From positions 82,466 to 146,465 of the forward strand of contig SUYR01000001.1 of assembly GCA_015060335.1 (NCBI GenBank): 64,000 nt of DNA. The letters are read 5' to 3'. The notes under the pieces are model-generated. The model worked only from the letters and a program-made list of their open reading frames with translations. It was not told the origin of the DNA and searched no databases. This document shows, piece by piece, positions 19,958-28,461 of the stretch; the stretch's first letter is position 1, and every line of letters begins with the position of its first letter. The translations under genes and the position numbers were made by a program. The stretch is from Bacteroidales bacterium (GTDB taxonomy: Bacteria; Bacteroidota; Bacteroidia; Bacteroidales; UBA932).

Positions 19958-21988
19958 ATGAAAACATTGAAATTTTTTGTAGCAGCAGTAGCCGCACTTA
20001 TGGCTCTGGCCTGCACACAGGAGGAAATAGATGTTCTGACAATGGGTTCGTCAGAAGTCAAGGTTCCTTACGAGGGTGTTGAGAAGACACTCGAGTTTAC
20101 AGCAAGTACTGCTTGGACAATCGAGTCTGACCAGGACTGGGTATCATTCGACCAGACAGAAGGTGTTGCTGGCGACGTTACTGTAGTTATGACAGTAGCA
20201 GCCAACACAACTTACGAGAACCGTACAGCTGTTGTGACAATCAGTGCTGGTGACAAGTTCACTGAGATCACACTTCAGCAGGGTTTTGCATCTGAATTTG
20301 GCTCTGAACTGGTTTATGATTTCGATGATGCAGCTCACACAGTCACTTATACAGTCAGCACAAATGTGGACTATGAAGTGACAATCAGCGAAGATGCTAA
20401 GTCATGGATTACATATGTTCCTGCTGCAAAGGCTGCACCTGTTTCAGAAGTAGTTACCTTTGAAGTCGCTTCAAATCCGGGTAAGGACCGTAGCGGACTC
20501 GTTACTGTAAAGGTTGGCGAATATGCTCAGAATATCAGAATCAACCAGTATGGTTACATTGACATGACTGAGGCTTCGGCTATTCATCTCGGAACTAGGC
20601 AGTTCATCTATGATGCAGATAATGGTTATACTGATTTCGCAGAGTACTATTTGAGTTTTGCAAATGAAAATGGTGAGGCAATGACATTGTCACTCAATGC
20701 AGAGACGCCATCGTCTCCACTTGACGCAGTTCCTGCTGGAAACTATGTTGTGGATGCGTCAGGCAAGCATGCGAGCAAGACATTCACTATTGCATCACTT
20801 GACGGAAGTGTGAAATATTATACATCTCTTACAGCAGGCGGCGAGCAGAAACTGATTGTTGACGGAACAGTTTCTGTGGCTAAGTCGGAGGATGGTACAT
20901 ATACTATCATCGCAGGCCTTTACGACGAGGCTGGTAATATTTATCGTTACAGATATATTGGCGTGATTGCAGAAATTGTTGATGATTCATTCGGAGCAAG
21001 CGCAACTGCAGCAATGGATGGTCAGTACGAAACATATTTCGCTACAAAGGCAAATAGGTGGACCGTGACTTTCCATATAAATCAGAAGAATCCAGACTGT
21101 GAAGTGTACATGAACTATTTCTCAGTTTCATTATATACACCATCTACAAGTACAGCAGAGGATGGACTTCCTGTAGGTACCTATACCTATGCCCAGCCTG
21201 CAACTAATACAGACTCGAAGTATGCATGTGGTAACCTGATGGCTCAGCCTGGTGATATGACTTATTTCTATGGATCGGATGAGTCCGGTGCTACAGTAGA
21301 TTATCTTGAAGGTTCGACGATTGAAGTCGTAAAGAATGCTGACGGTACGTATAATTTTAAGCTTGACCTGAAGGCTACTTCATGGGAATATGATGCTGAC
21401 TGGAATCAGGTTACAGTGGAGGAAGAGTTTACTTATACTGCAGAGTTCAAGGAGGTATATGTGGAGCAGGTGGTTTCTAATACAACTCAGCCTACGCCTG
21501 ACGTTGATGCGGAATTTAATTCTGTAATGAGTCCTCAGACTATCGGTCTGTATTATGGTGACAGATGGGAGACAGGTGGTGCTACATTTGTAGTAGGCTT
21601 CAACTATGTAAATGGAATTTATACGGTTTATCTTGCTCTCAATCAGGCTGCTTCATATACATTTGAAAAGAACTTTAATAATAAGCACTGTGCAACTCCT
21701 ATCGAGGAAGGTACCTATACTTTCTCAAAGACTCCTAAGGCCGGCGAGAGATCTCTTGTTCCAGTCAAATTGGGAATGACATCCTACTGCTATGTGCAGA
21801 ATACTTATACAGGAACCAAACTTCCTATTACCGGAGGCTCTGTTACTTGGGAGAATGGTGTGATCAAGTATGACCTCGAGGCATCTGAGGGAGATGTGAA
21901 ATGTAAATTTACAGGTTCACATGCTGCAACATTCTATTTCGCTCAGGATAAATCAAGTAGTGCAGCAAATCTCAATATTGTTGAGTAA
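19958..21988 (+). CDS. BACON-domain lipoprotein with three C-terminal tandem beta-rich repeats
   Basis: Lipobox ALAC. Two BACON units (YEGVEKTLEFTASTAWTIESDQDWVSFDQTEGVAGDVTVVMTVAANTTYENRTAVVTIS; second with SWITYVPA...). Then three similar ~120-aa units. Confidence 0.8.
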   Translation: MKTLKFFVAAVAALMALACTQEEIDVLTMGSSEVKVPYEGVEKTLEFTASTAWTIESDQDWVSFDQTEGVAGDVTVVMTVAANTTYENRTAVVTISAGDKFTEITLQQGFASEFGSELVYDFDDAAHTVTYTVSTNVDYEVTISEDAKSWITYVPAAKAAPVSEVVTFEVASNPGKDRSGLVTVKVGEYAQNIRINQYGYIDMTEASAIHLGTRQFIYDADNGYTDFAEYYLSFANENGEAMTLSLNAETPSSPLDAVPAGNYVVDASGKHASKTFTIASLDGSVKYYTSLTAGGEQKLIVDGTVSVAKSEDGTYTIIAGLYDEAGNIYRYRYIGVIAEIVDDSFGASATAAMDGQYETYFATKANRWTVTFHINQKNPDCEVYMNYFSVSLYTPSTSTAEDGLPVGTYTYAQPATNTDSKYACGNLMAQPGDMTYFYGSDESGATVDYLEGSTIEVVKNADGTYNFKLDLKATSWEYDADWNQVTVEEEFTYTAEFKEVYVEQVVSNTTQPTPDVDAEFNSVMSPQTIGLYYGDRWETGGATFVVGFNYVNGIYTVYLALNQAASYTFEKNFNNKHCATPIEEGTYTFSKTPKAGERSLVPVKLGMTSYCYVQNTYTGTKLPITGGSVTWENGVIKYDLEASEGDVKCKFTGSHAATFYFAQDKSSSAANLNIVE

Positions 21989-22010
21989 TATTTCTCAATA
22001 AAAATATTCC

Positions 22011-22046
22011 AGCGCTGAAGAGCATCCGCTTTTCAGCGCTTTTTTT
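22011..22046 (+). terminator. Rho-independent terminator
   Basis: AGCGCTGAA ... TTCAGCGCT stem with inner AGC/GCT pairing, followed by a T run. Confidence 0.85.
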
Positions 22047-22103
22047 GCACGCAGCTCCGAAGGGCTTCGATTTTCCCCTTCCGTGGTCAGAAACGCCATT
22101 TTT

Positions 22104-22213
22104 GCCTGCCGCCTAATCCGTTGACTCTTAAGCGTTTGCAGAAAGGCGATTCCCCTCCGCAGGGGAATCGCCTTTCTGCAAAGCGTTGATCTTCAGCGCT
22201 TTGGGTGCCAGAC
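22104..22213. repeat. Copy C of the 110-bp multi-hairpin intergenic repeat (best-preserved palindrome)
   Basis: Perfect 21-bp inverted repeat TTTGCAGAAAGGCGATTCCCC - TCCGCA - GGGGAATCGCCTTTCTGCAAA (22135-22182). Left end GCCTGCCGCCTAATCCG is the exact reverse complement of the copy A right end CGGATTAGGCGGCAGGC. Confidence 0.92.
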
Positions 22214-22298
22214 GAAAATGCGGCTTGGGGCGCCTGCTGTGATTGAGGACGGGCATTGCGGATTGCAGAAAAGACCGCCTTGCCGGTGTGCCTTTCTG

Positions 22299-22329
22299 TT
22301 TGGTCAAACCGAGAAATTTTGTAAATTTG
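22299..22329 (+). promoter_or_regulatory. Bacteroidetes-type promoter for mutS
   Basis: TTTG (22299-22302) - N19 - TAAATTTG (22322-22329). Confidence 0.75.
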
Positions 22330-22372
22330 TCAGGTTTACCGAGGTGCTCATATGCGCCGAAAATAATGATAT

Positions 22373-25090
22373 ATGACAGAAAAGAAACCTACCGAGACCC
22401 CGATGATGAAGCAGTATTTCGCTATGAAGGCGGAACATCCTGAGGCGTTGCTTCTGTTCAGGTGCGGTGATTTTTATGAGACATACGGAGAGGATGCGCT
22501 GACTGCAAGCAAGGTGCTGGGTATCGTATTGACAAAACGTTCGAGTGCTACTCCCGGAGCGATACCGATGGCAGGTTTCCCTCATCATTCGCTTGAGACA
22601 TATCTTCCAAGACTTGTGCGTTCCGGTTATAAGGTGGCTGTGTGCGATCAGCTCGAAGATCCGAAACTTACCAAGAAGATTGTCAAGAGGGGTATCACCG
22701 AGCTGGTGACTCCGGGTGTTGCATTCAACGAGCAGCTCCTCGACCAGAAGGAGCACAATTATATTGCCGGTCTCACTTTCTTCAAGGAGAAATGTGGAGC
22801 GGCATTTCTTGATGTATCTACAGGTACTTTCCAGGTTGCAGAAGGATCTCTGGACTATATCGGCACGCTGCTGGGTTCGTTCTCTCCGAAGGAGCTGCTT
22901 GTGCCGAGAGGTTTTGAGAAAGGTACTCGTGAGAAGTTTGGAGACGGTTTCTATATATCGACTCTCGAGGAATGGGCTTTTGTATATGAGAGTTCGGTGG
23001 AGAAGCTCAAGAGGCAGTTCAAGGTGGATTCCCTCAAAGGCTTTGCTGTGGATAATTTCCCTCTTGGAATCACATCGGCTGGAGCTCTGCTGATCTATCT
23101 TGAGCAGACCCAGCATAAGGATCTGACAAACATCTGCTCGATTTCCCGTATCGATGAGGGCGCATTCGTATGGATGGACCGTTTTACCTTCCGTAATCTC
23201 GAGGTCTTCAATTCGACCGCGGGCAAGGAAGGGACTTCGCTTGTGGATGTGATGGACAGGTGTTCTTCTCCAATGGGTGCAAGAATGTTGCGTTCTTGGC
23301 TTGCCATGCCGGTAATGGACCTGAAGGAGCTTGAAGACAGATATTCTGTGGTACAGCATTTTGTGGATAATCGGGATGACCTTGTACGCCTTCAGACCAT
23401 GATAGGCGATATCGGAGACCTTGAGAGGATCATATCCCGCGCGGCTGCCGGCAAGATAATGCCAAGAGAGGTCATGCAGCTCAGTCGCGGATTGAGTAGG
23501 ATGGAACCGATAGTGTCTTTATGCACGGGTAAAGGAGTGTCTGCACTCGATGATATGACAGGCAGGATGGGGGATTGCAGCCAGCTGCTGGAATATCTCG
23601 GCAGCACCATGCATCCTGAGACTGCATCGCAGCTCGGAAAGGGAGATGTCATTGCAGACGGAGTGAATGCAGAGCTGGATGAACTCCGCAGGATTGCCCG
23701 TCACGGCAAGGATTATCTTCTGGATATACAGCAGAGAGAAATCGAACGCACCGGAATTTCGTCTCTGAAGATAGGATTCAACAACGTGTTCGGCTACTAT
23801 CTGGAGGTGCGCAATGCCCACAAGGACAATGTGCCGGAGGAATGGATAAGGAAACAGACACTTGTAAATGCAGAGAGATATATAACAGAAGAGCTGAAGG
23901 AATATGAGCAGAAGATTCTGGGAGCGGAAGAAAGGATATATGCTCTTGAGGTGCAGATATATTCCGAGCTGGTGTCAAGAATCCAGTCACAGATATCGGT
24001 GATACAGGGCAACTGCCGGATTCTTTCCCGCCTCGATGTGCTTTCTTGTTTTGCAGACCTTGCTCTTTCAAACGGTTATTGCCGTCCTTCGATGAATGAC
24101 AGCAGGATTATAGATATCAGGCAGGGACGCCATCCGGTCATCGAGACAATGATGCAGGCAGGGGAGGAGTTCGTGCCGAATGACATATATCTGGACAATT
24201 CTTCCCAGCAGGTGATAATCCTTACAGGACCTAATATGGCGGGTAAGTCTGCGCTTCTGAGGCAGACAGCCCTGATAGTCCTGATGGCCCAGGTCGGATC
24301 GTTCGTTCCGGCAGCCGAAGCCACAATAGGCTATTGCGACAAGATATTCACTCGCGTGGGAGCATCTGACAATATTTCGCGTGGAGAATCCACATTCATG
24401 GTGGAGATGCTCGAGACATCGATGATTCTTCATAATCTTTCTTCGCGTTCTCTGGTGCTTCTCGATGAGATCGGACGCGGAACGTCCACATATGACGGAA
24501 TGTCCATTGCACGTGCCATTGTGGAATATGTGCATGAATACGGAGACGGAGCGAAGACCCTGTTCGCTACCCATTATCATGAACTTAATGACCTGGAGGA
24601 GATATATCCTCGCGTGAAGAATTTCCATATCGCAGTAAAGGAAGTCGGCAAGAATGTGATTTTCCTGAGAAAGCTCAAGGAGGGCGGTGTGGCTCATAGT
24701 TTCGGACTTCATGTGGCGCGTATGGCGGGCATGCCGAAGCAGGTGCTGGAGTCGGCGGAGAAGACATTGGCGGCGTTGGAGAGGAATGAGATTTCTCCAC
24801 TCCCTACAGTCGGTCGAAATGACAGTGGTGATACGGCCGGTCGGAGTGACAATGCCGTTTCAGGAGAGACCGGTAACAGGAATTCCAAAAAGCGTAATAC
24901 CATAAAGCCATATAATATAAAGGAAGGACGTGTCGAAAGCGACGGCTCTCTTCAGCTGTCGTTCTTCCAGCTTGAAGATCCGCTCCTGTCATCACTCAAG
25001 GCCGAGCTTGACAACGCAGATCTGAACAACATGACTCCTCTCCAGGCTTTTGACCTGCTCCGCAGCATGAAGGAACAATTAGGAATATAA
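22373..25090 (+). CDS. mutS: DNA mismatch repair protein MutS
   Basis: MutS N-terminus (TPMMKQYFAMKAEHPEALLLFRCGDFYETYGEDA), Walker A TGPNMAGKSALLRQTALIVLMAQ, LLDEIGRGTSTYDGMSIA, FATHYHEL. Confidence 0.98.
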   Translation: MTEKKPTETPMMKQYFAMKAEHPEALLLFRCGDFYETYGEDALTASKVLGIVLTKRSSATPGAIPMAGFPHHSLETYLPRLVRSGYKVAVCDQLEDPKLTKKIVKRGITELVTPGVAFNEQLLDQKEHNYIAGLTFFKEKCGAAFLDVSTGTFQVAEGSLDYIGTLLGSFSPKELLVPRGFEKGTREKFGDGFYISTLEEWAFVYESSVEKLKRQFKVDSLKGFAVDNFPLGITSAGALLIYLEQTQHKDLTNICSISRIDEGAFVWMDRFTFRNLEVFNSTAGKEGTSLVDVMDRCSSPMGARMLRSWLAMPVMDLKELEDRYSVVQHFVDNRDDLVRLQTMIGDIGDLERIISRAAAGKIMPREVMQLSRGLSRMEPIVSLCTGKGVSALDDMTGRMGDCSQLLEYLGSTMHPETASQLGKGDVIADGVNAELDELRRIARHGKDYLLDIQQREIERTGISSLKIGFNNVFGYYLEVRNAHKDNVPEEWIRKQTLVNAERYITEELKEYEQKILGAEERIYALEVQIYSELVSRIQSQISVIQGNCRILSRLDVLSCFADLALSNGYCRPSMNDSRIIDIRQGRHPVIETMMQAGEEFVPNDIYLDNSSQQVIILTGPNMAGKSALLRQTALIVLMAQVGSFVPAAEATIGYCDKIFTRVGASDNISRGESTFMVEMLETSMILHNLSSRSLVLLDEIGRGTSTYDGMSIARAIVEYVHEYGDGAKTLFATHYHELNDLEEIYPRVKNFHIAVKEVGKNVIFLRKLKEGGVAHSFGLHVARMAGMPKQVLESAEKTLAALERNEISPLPTVGRNDSGDTAGRSDNAVSGETGNRNSKKRNTIKPYNIKEGRVESDGSLQLSFFQLEDPLLSSLKAELDNADLNNMTPLQAFDLLRSMKEQLGI
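24788..24825. repeat. REP-like dispersed repeat embedded in the mutS coding sequence
   Basis: GAGATTTCTCCACTCCCTACAGTCGGTCGAAATGACAG, resembling the GAGATTTCTC...GGTCGAAATGAC palindromic repeat seen in Bacteroidetes genomes, followed by a second GGTCGGAGTGACA half-copy. Confidence 0.6.
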
Positions 25091-25108
25091 CTCTAATAAC
25101 CATTTATA

Positions 25109-26299
25109 ATGAAGAAATTTGTCACATTCATTGCATTTGCGCTGTCTGTTGTGACAGCCGGTGCGCAGCATTATTATCAGGATTCCAACAATTCCGAGAT
25201 GCTTCGTCATTGCACGCGTCATGAATCCTGCAGGAAGGAAGTGGTGCTTCCGGGAGTGAACGGATACAATGTCTATAAGGCAGACCTCCACACTCATACA
25301 ATCTTTTCCGACGGTCAGGTTCTTCCTGCTCTTCGTGTAAGGGAAGCGTGGATTGACGGTCTTGACATCATGGCTGTAACCGAGCATGTGGAATACAGGC
25401 CTCATGAGGATACATTTGTGGACTATCTTGAGGATTATGTATCTAAGAAATATGACAAGGCAGTTAATAACAGAATTGGAGACGATGTGACCAAAGAAGG
25501 AATAATGGTGGACCTGAATTACTGTGTACAGCAGAGCCAGTCTGCAGCGAAGCAGTATGGACTCCTTATCATTCCTGGCTGTGAGATTACCCGAAACGGT
25601 ACCACGGTCGGCCACTTCAATGCCCTGTTCACATCCGACAACAACACAATATATGATCCGGATCCAGTGCAGGCTGTGCGCAATGCAAAGGCTCAGAACG
25701 CCCTTGTAATGCACAACCATCCGGGCTGGACAAGAAAGAACATTGACTTTACAGAGACCGAGAAGGTACTTTATGGAGAAGGTCTTATTGACGGAGTTGA
25801 GGTGATGAACGGTGCGGAATTCTACCCTGGCATCGTGGACAGAGTGAATGAAAGAGGACTTTTCATCGCAGCGAATTCAGATATTCACGCTACAACAGCC
25901 ATTGATTATAGACTTAATGGCACAGAACGTCCGATGACTCTCATCTTTGCCAAGGACAAGTCTTTGGAGTCGATAAAGGAGGCCCTGGTTGCAGACCGCA
26001 CTCTTGCTCTGGGATTCAACACAGTCTGCGGAGCCGAGCAGCTTCTCAAGGATTTCTTTGTTGCAGGAGTCAAGACTCAGGTGGTAAGCGTGGATTCAAA
26101 GGACCGCTCTACAGTCTTGCTGACCAACTGCACGTCAGTGCCTTATCTTATCAAGGTAGGAAACGGCAATCCAAGATATCTCGATCCGTTCTCGACCATC
26201 AGCCTCAGATCTGCAGCAGGTGAGAAGGTCCTGAAATTCCAGGTGCTGAACATGTTCAGTGCAAAGGATGCCCATCCGATAGTTGAAGTTTCATTCTAA
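25109..26299 (+). CDS. Exported PHP-domain phosphoesterase (Sb-PDE-like)
   Basis: Signal peptide. PHP motifs KADLHTHTIFSDG, AVTEHVEYRPH, IPGCEIT, MHNHPGW, NSDIHAT. Confidence 0.85.
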   Translation: MKKFVTFIAFALSVVTAGAQHYYQDSNNSEMLRHCTRHESCRKEVVLPGVNGYNVYKADLHTHTIFSDGQVLPALRVREAWIDGLDIMAVTEHVEYRPHEDTFVDYLEDYVSKKYDKAVNNRIGDDVTKEGIMVDLNYCVQQSQSAAKQYGLLIIPGCEITRNGTTVGHFNALFTSDNNTIYDPDPVQAVRNAKAQNALVMHNHPGWTRKNIDFTETEKVLYGEGLIDGVEVMNGAEFYPGIVDRVNERGLFIAANSDIHATTAIDYRLNGTERPMTLIFAKDKSLESIKEALVADRTLALGFNTVCGAEQLLKDFFVAGVKTQVVSVDSKDRSTVLLTNCTSVPYLIKVGNGNPRYLDPFSTISLRSAAGEKVLKFQVLNMFSAKDAHPIVEVSF

Positions 26300-26305
26300 A
26301 ATATA

Positions 26306-27685
26306 ATGACCATGGAATTGCCATTTGCGGAATCTTGGAAAATCAAGATGGTGGAGCCACTTCGCAAGAGTACTCGTGAAGAGCGCGAACAGTGGATAAA
26401 GGAAGCTGACTACAATCTTTTTCAGCTCAAATCAGATCAGGTATATATTGACTGTCTCACAGATTCCGGTACAGGAGCCATGAGCGACCGTCAGTGGGCT
26501 GCGATGATGATGGGAGACGAGAGCTATGCCGGTTCTTCTTCATTCTTCATGCTCAAGGATACGATATGCAGAATTACAGGTTTTGAGTATGTCATTCCTA
26601 CTCATCAGGGCCGTGCAGCAGAAAATGTGCTTTTCAGTCATCTTGTGACTGCCGGGGCAATAGTGCCGGGCAACTCACATTTCGACACCACAAAGGGACA
26701 TATCGAGAGCCGTAAGGCGTTTGCAGTGGACTGTACCGTGGATGAGGCAAAGGACACTCAGCTCGAAGTGCCGTTCAAGGGTAATGTGGATCCTGCAAAG
26801 CTCGAGAAGGTACTGGCGGAGAATGCTGAGAAAGTTCCGTTCATCATAGTTACGATCACCAACAACACAGCCGGAGGCCAGCCTGTATCAATGCAGAATC
26901 TGCGTGAGGTACGTGCAATCGCAGACAAGTACGGAAAGCGTGTGATCTATGATTCAGCCCGTTTTGTGGAGAATGCATATTTCATCCGCACACGTGAGGA
27001 AGGATACGGAGAAAAGACTATAAAGGAAATCTGCAAGGAGATGTTCTCATATGCGGACGGAATGACGATGTCTTCAAAGAAGGACGGTCTTGTGAACATG
27101 GGAGGCTTCATTGCCACCCGTCACGAAGACTGGTACGAGGGAGCCAAGAGATTCTGTATCCCGTTCGAGGGCTATCTCACATATGGAGGTATGAACGGAC
27201 GCGACATGGCAGCTCTTGCAGTAGGTCTTGACGAAAATACAGAGCTTGACAATATCGAGACACGTATCCGTCAGGTGCAGTATCTCGCTGCACGTCTCGA
27301 CGAGTTCGGCATTCCTTATCAGCGTCCTGTCGGAGGACATGCCATCTTCGTGGATGCAGACAAGGTGCTCGACCAGATTCCTAAGGAAGAGTTCCCTGCG
27401 CAGACCCTTGCAATCGAGCTTTATCTCGAGGCCGGTATCCGTGGCTGCGAGATCGGATATATCCTTGCTGACCGTGATCCTGTGACCCGTGAAAACCGTT
27501 TCGGCGGACTCGACCTGCTGCGTCTCTGCATAGCACGTCGCGTCTATACCAACAATCATATGGATGTCATAGCGGTTGCCTTAAAGAACGTCTTTGACCG
27601 CCGTCATGAGATTACACGAGGCGTGAAGATCGTTTGGGAGACCGAGCTCATGCGTCACTTTACAGTCAAGCTGGAAAGGCTCTAA
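26306..27685 (+). CDS. tnaA: Tryptophanase (L-tryptophan indole-lyase)
   Basis: Beta-eliminating lyase fold: LTDSGTGAMSDRQWAAMMMGDESYAGS, PTHQGRAAEN, PLP Lys in SSKKDGLVNMGG. Specificity residues are tryptophanase-type: FDTTKGH (Asp), CEIG instead of the TPL MERG arginine, and RHFTVKL His. Confidence 0.92.
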   Translation: MTMELPFAESWKIKMVEPLRKSTREEREQWIKEADYNLFQLKSDQVYIDCLTDSGTGAMSDRQWAAMMMGDESYAGSSSFFMLKDTICRITGFEYVIPTHQGRAAENVLFSHLVTAGAIVPGNSHFDTTKGHIESRKAFAVDCTVDEAKDTQLEVPFKGNVDPAKLEKVLAENAEKVPFIIVTITNNTAGGQPVSMQNLREVRAIADKYGKRVIYDSARFVENAYFIRTREEGYGEKTIKEICKEMFSYADGMTMSSKKDGLVNMGGFIATRHEDWYEGAKRFCIPFEGYLTYGGMNGRDMAALAVGLDENTELDNIETRIRQVQYLAARLDEFGIPYQRPVGGHAIFVDADKVLDQIPKEEFPAQTLAIELYLEAGIRGCEIGYILADRDPVTRENRFGGLDLLRLCIARRVYTNNHMDVIAVALKNVFDRRHEITRGVKIVWETELMRHFTVKLERL

Positions 27686-28461
27686 TATACATGCACGCTT
27701 GTGCGGGCTGCGGGCAGATAGTTTATGCCCCACCAGCACATCTGTAGCAGGATAAAGCAGAAGATCAGGAGTGCGAATGCGTATTCCTGATTTTTTATGT
27801 GCGGGCGCAGGTGAATATACAGCAGATAGCCGAGCCAGGTGGCTGCGGCCCATGTCTCCTTCGGGTCCCATGTCCAGTAATCACCCCAGGCTTCCTTTGC
27901 CCATAACGAGCCCATAACCATTCCCAGTGTGAGGAAGGCCCAACCTATCTTTACAAGAGTGTCGCATGCGGTCATTTCTTCAGCGAGGATTGTTCTGCGC
28001 GAGGATTTCCACCAGAGATATATGGCGAAGAGTGTTGCCGCCCCCATCATTGCATAGGCGAACATATATACGGCCACATGAGGCACAAACCATACGCTCT
28101 GCAGGGCAGGCATCAGTGCCTTGCTGTGTATTTCTGGCTTGAACAGGTTGATGCAAGTGAAGACTATTGCCATCATGGTACTGAAACTCAGTATCCAGCG
28201 GTATTTCCACCTGCAATATACGAGGATTCCTATCAAGGATATGAAGAATGAGTACCAGAGCCGGGTCTCTCCCTGAGTCCTCATAGGCGGACGTTCGAGC
28301 GTAAACCAAAGGCAGACAATGAAACCGAAGAAGACAGCAGTACCTATGGATGAGGCCGCCGTCGCCCACTTTCGGCTATCTTTGAAAGAGAGGATTGCTC
28401 CTGCAACCCAGCATATGGCAGCGCAGATGGCAAACCATACGAAATCATTCCATGTAATCAT
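27682..28461 (-). CDS. ccsA: Cytochrome c maturation protein CcsA (System II)
   Basis: WWD domain (WGDYWTWDPKETWAAATWLGYLLYIHLR) in a multi-TM protein. The start at 28461 forms an ATGA overlap with the resB stop; the ORF is open to 28575. Confidence 0.92.
   Translation of the reverse strand: MITWNDFVWFAICAAICWVAGAILSFKDSRKWATAASSIGTAVFFGFIVCLWFTLERPPMRTQGETRLWYSFFISLIGILVYCRWKYRWILSFSTMMAIVFTCINLFKPEIHSKALMPALQSVWFVPHVAVYMFAYAMMGAATLFAIYLWWKSSRRTILAEEMTACDTLVKIGWAFLTLGMVMGSLWAKEAWGDYWTWDPKETWAAATWLGYLLYIHLRPHIKNQEYAFALLIFCFILLQMCWWGINYLPAARTSVHVY

Noticed and set aside
22304-23359. 351-aa minus-strand ORF opposite mutS
   Set aside because: Shadow ORF fully antisense to an unambiguous MutS; Cys/His/Arg-rich with no recognisable domain.
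24788-24862. Frameshift or assembly error in mutS linker
   Set aside because: Reading frame continues cleanly into the conserved C-terminal region (SLQLSFFQLEDPLLSSLKAELDNADLNNMTPLQAFDLL).
26306-27685. Tyrosine phenol-lyase
   Set aside because: Lacks the phenol-binding Arg (CEIG instead of MERG) and has tryptophanase Asp/His positions.
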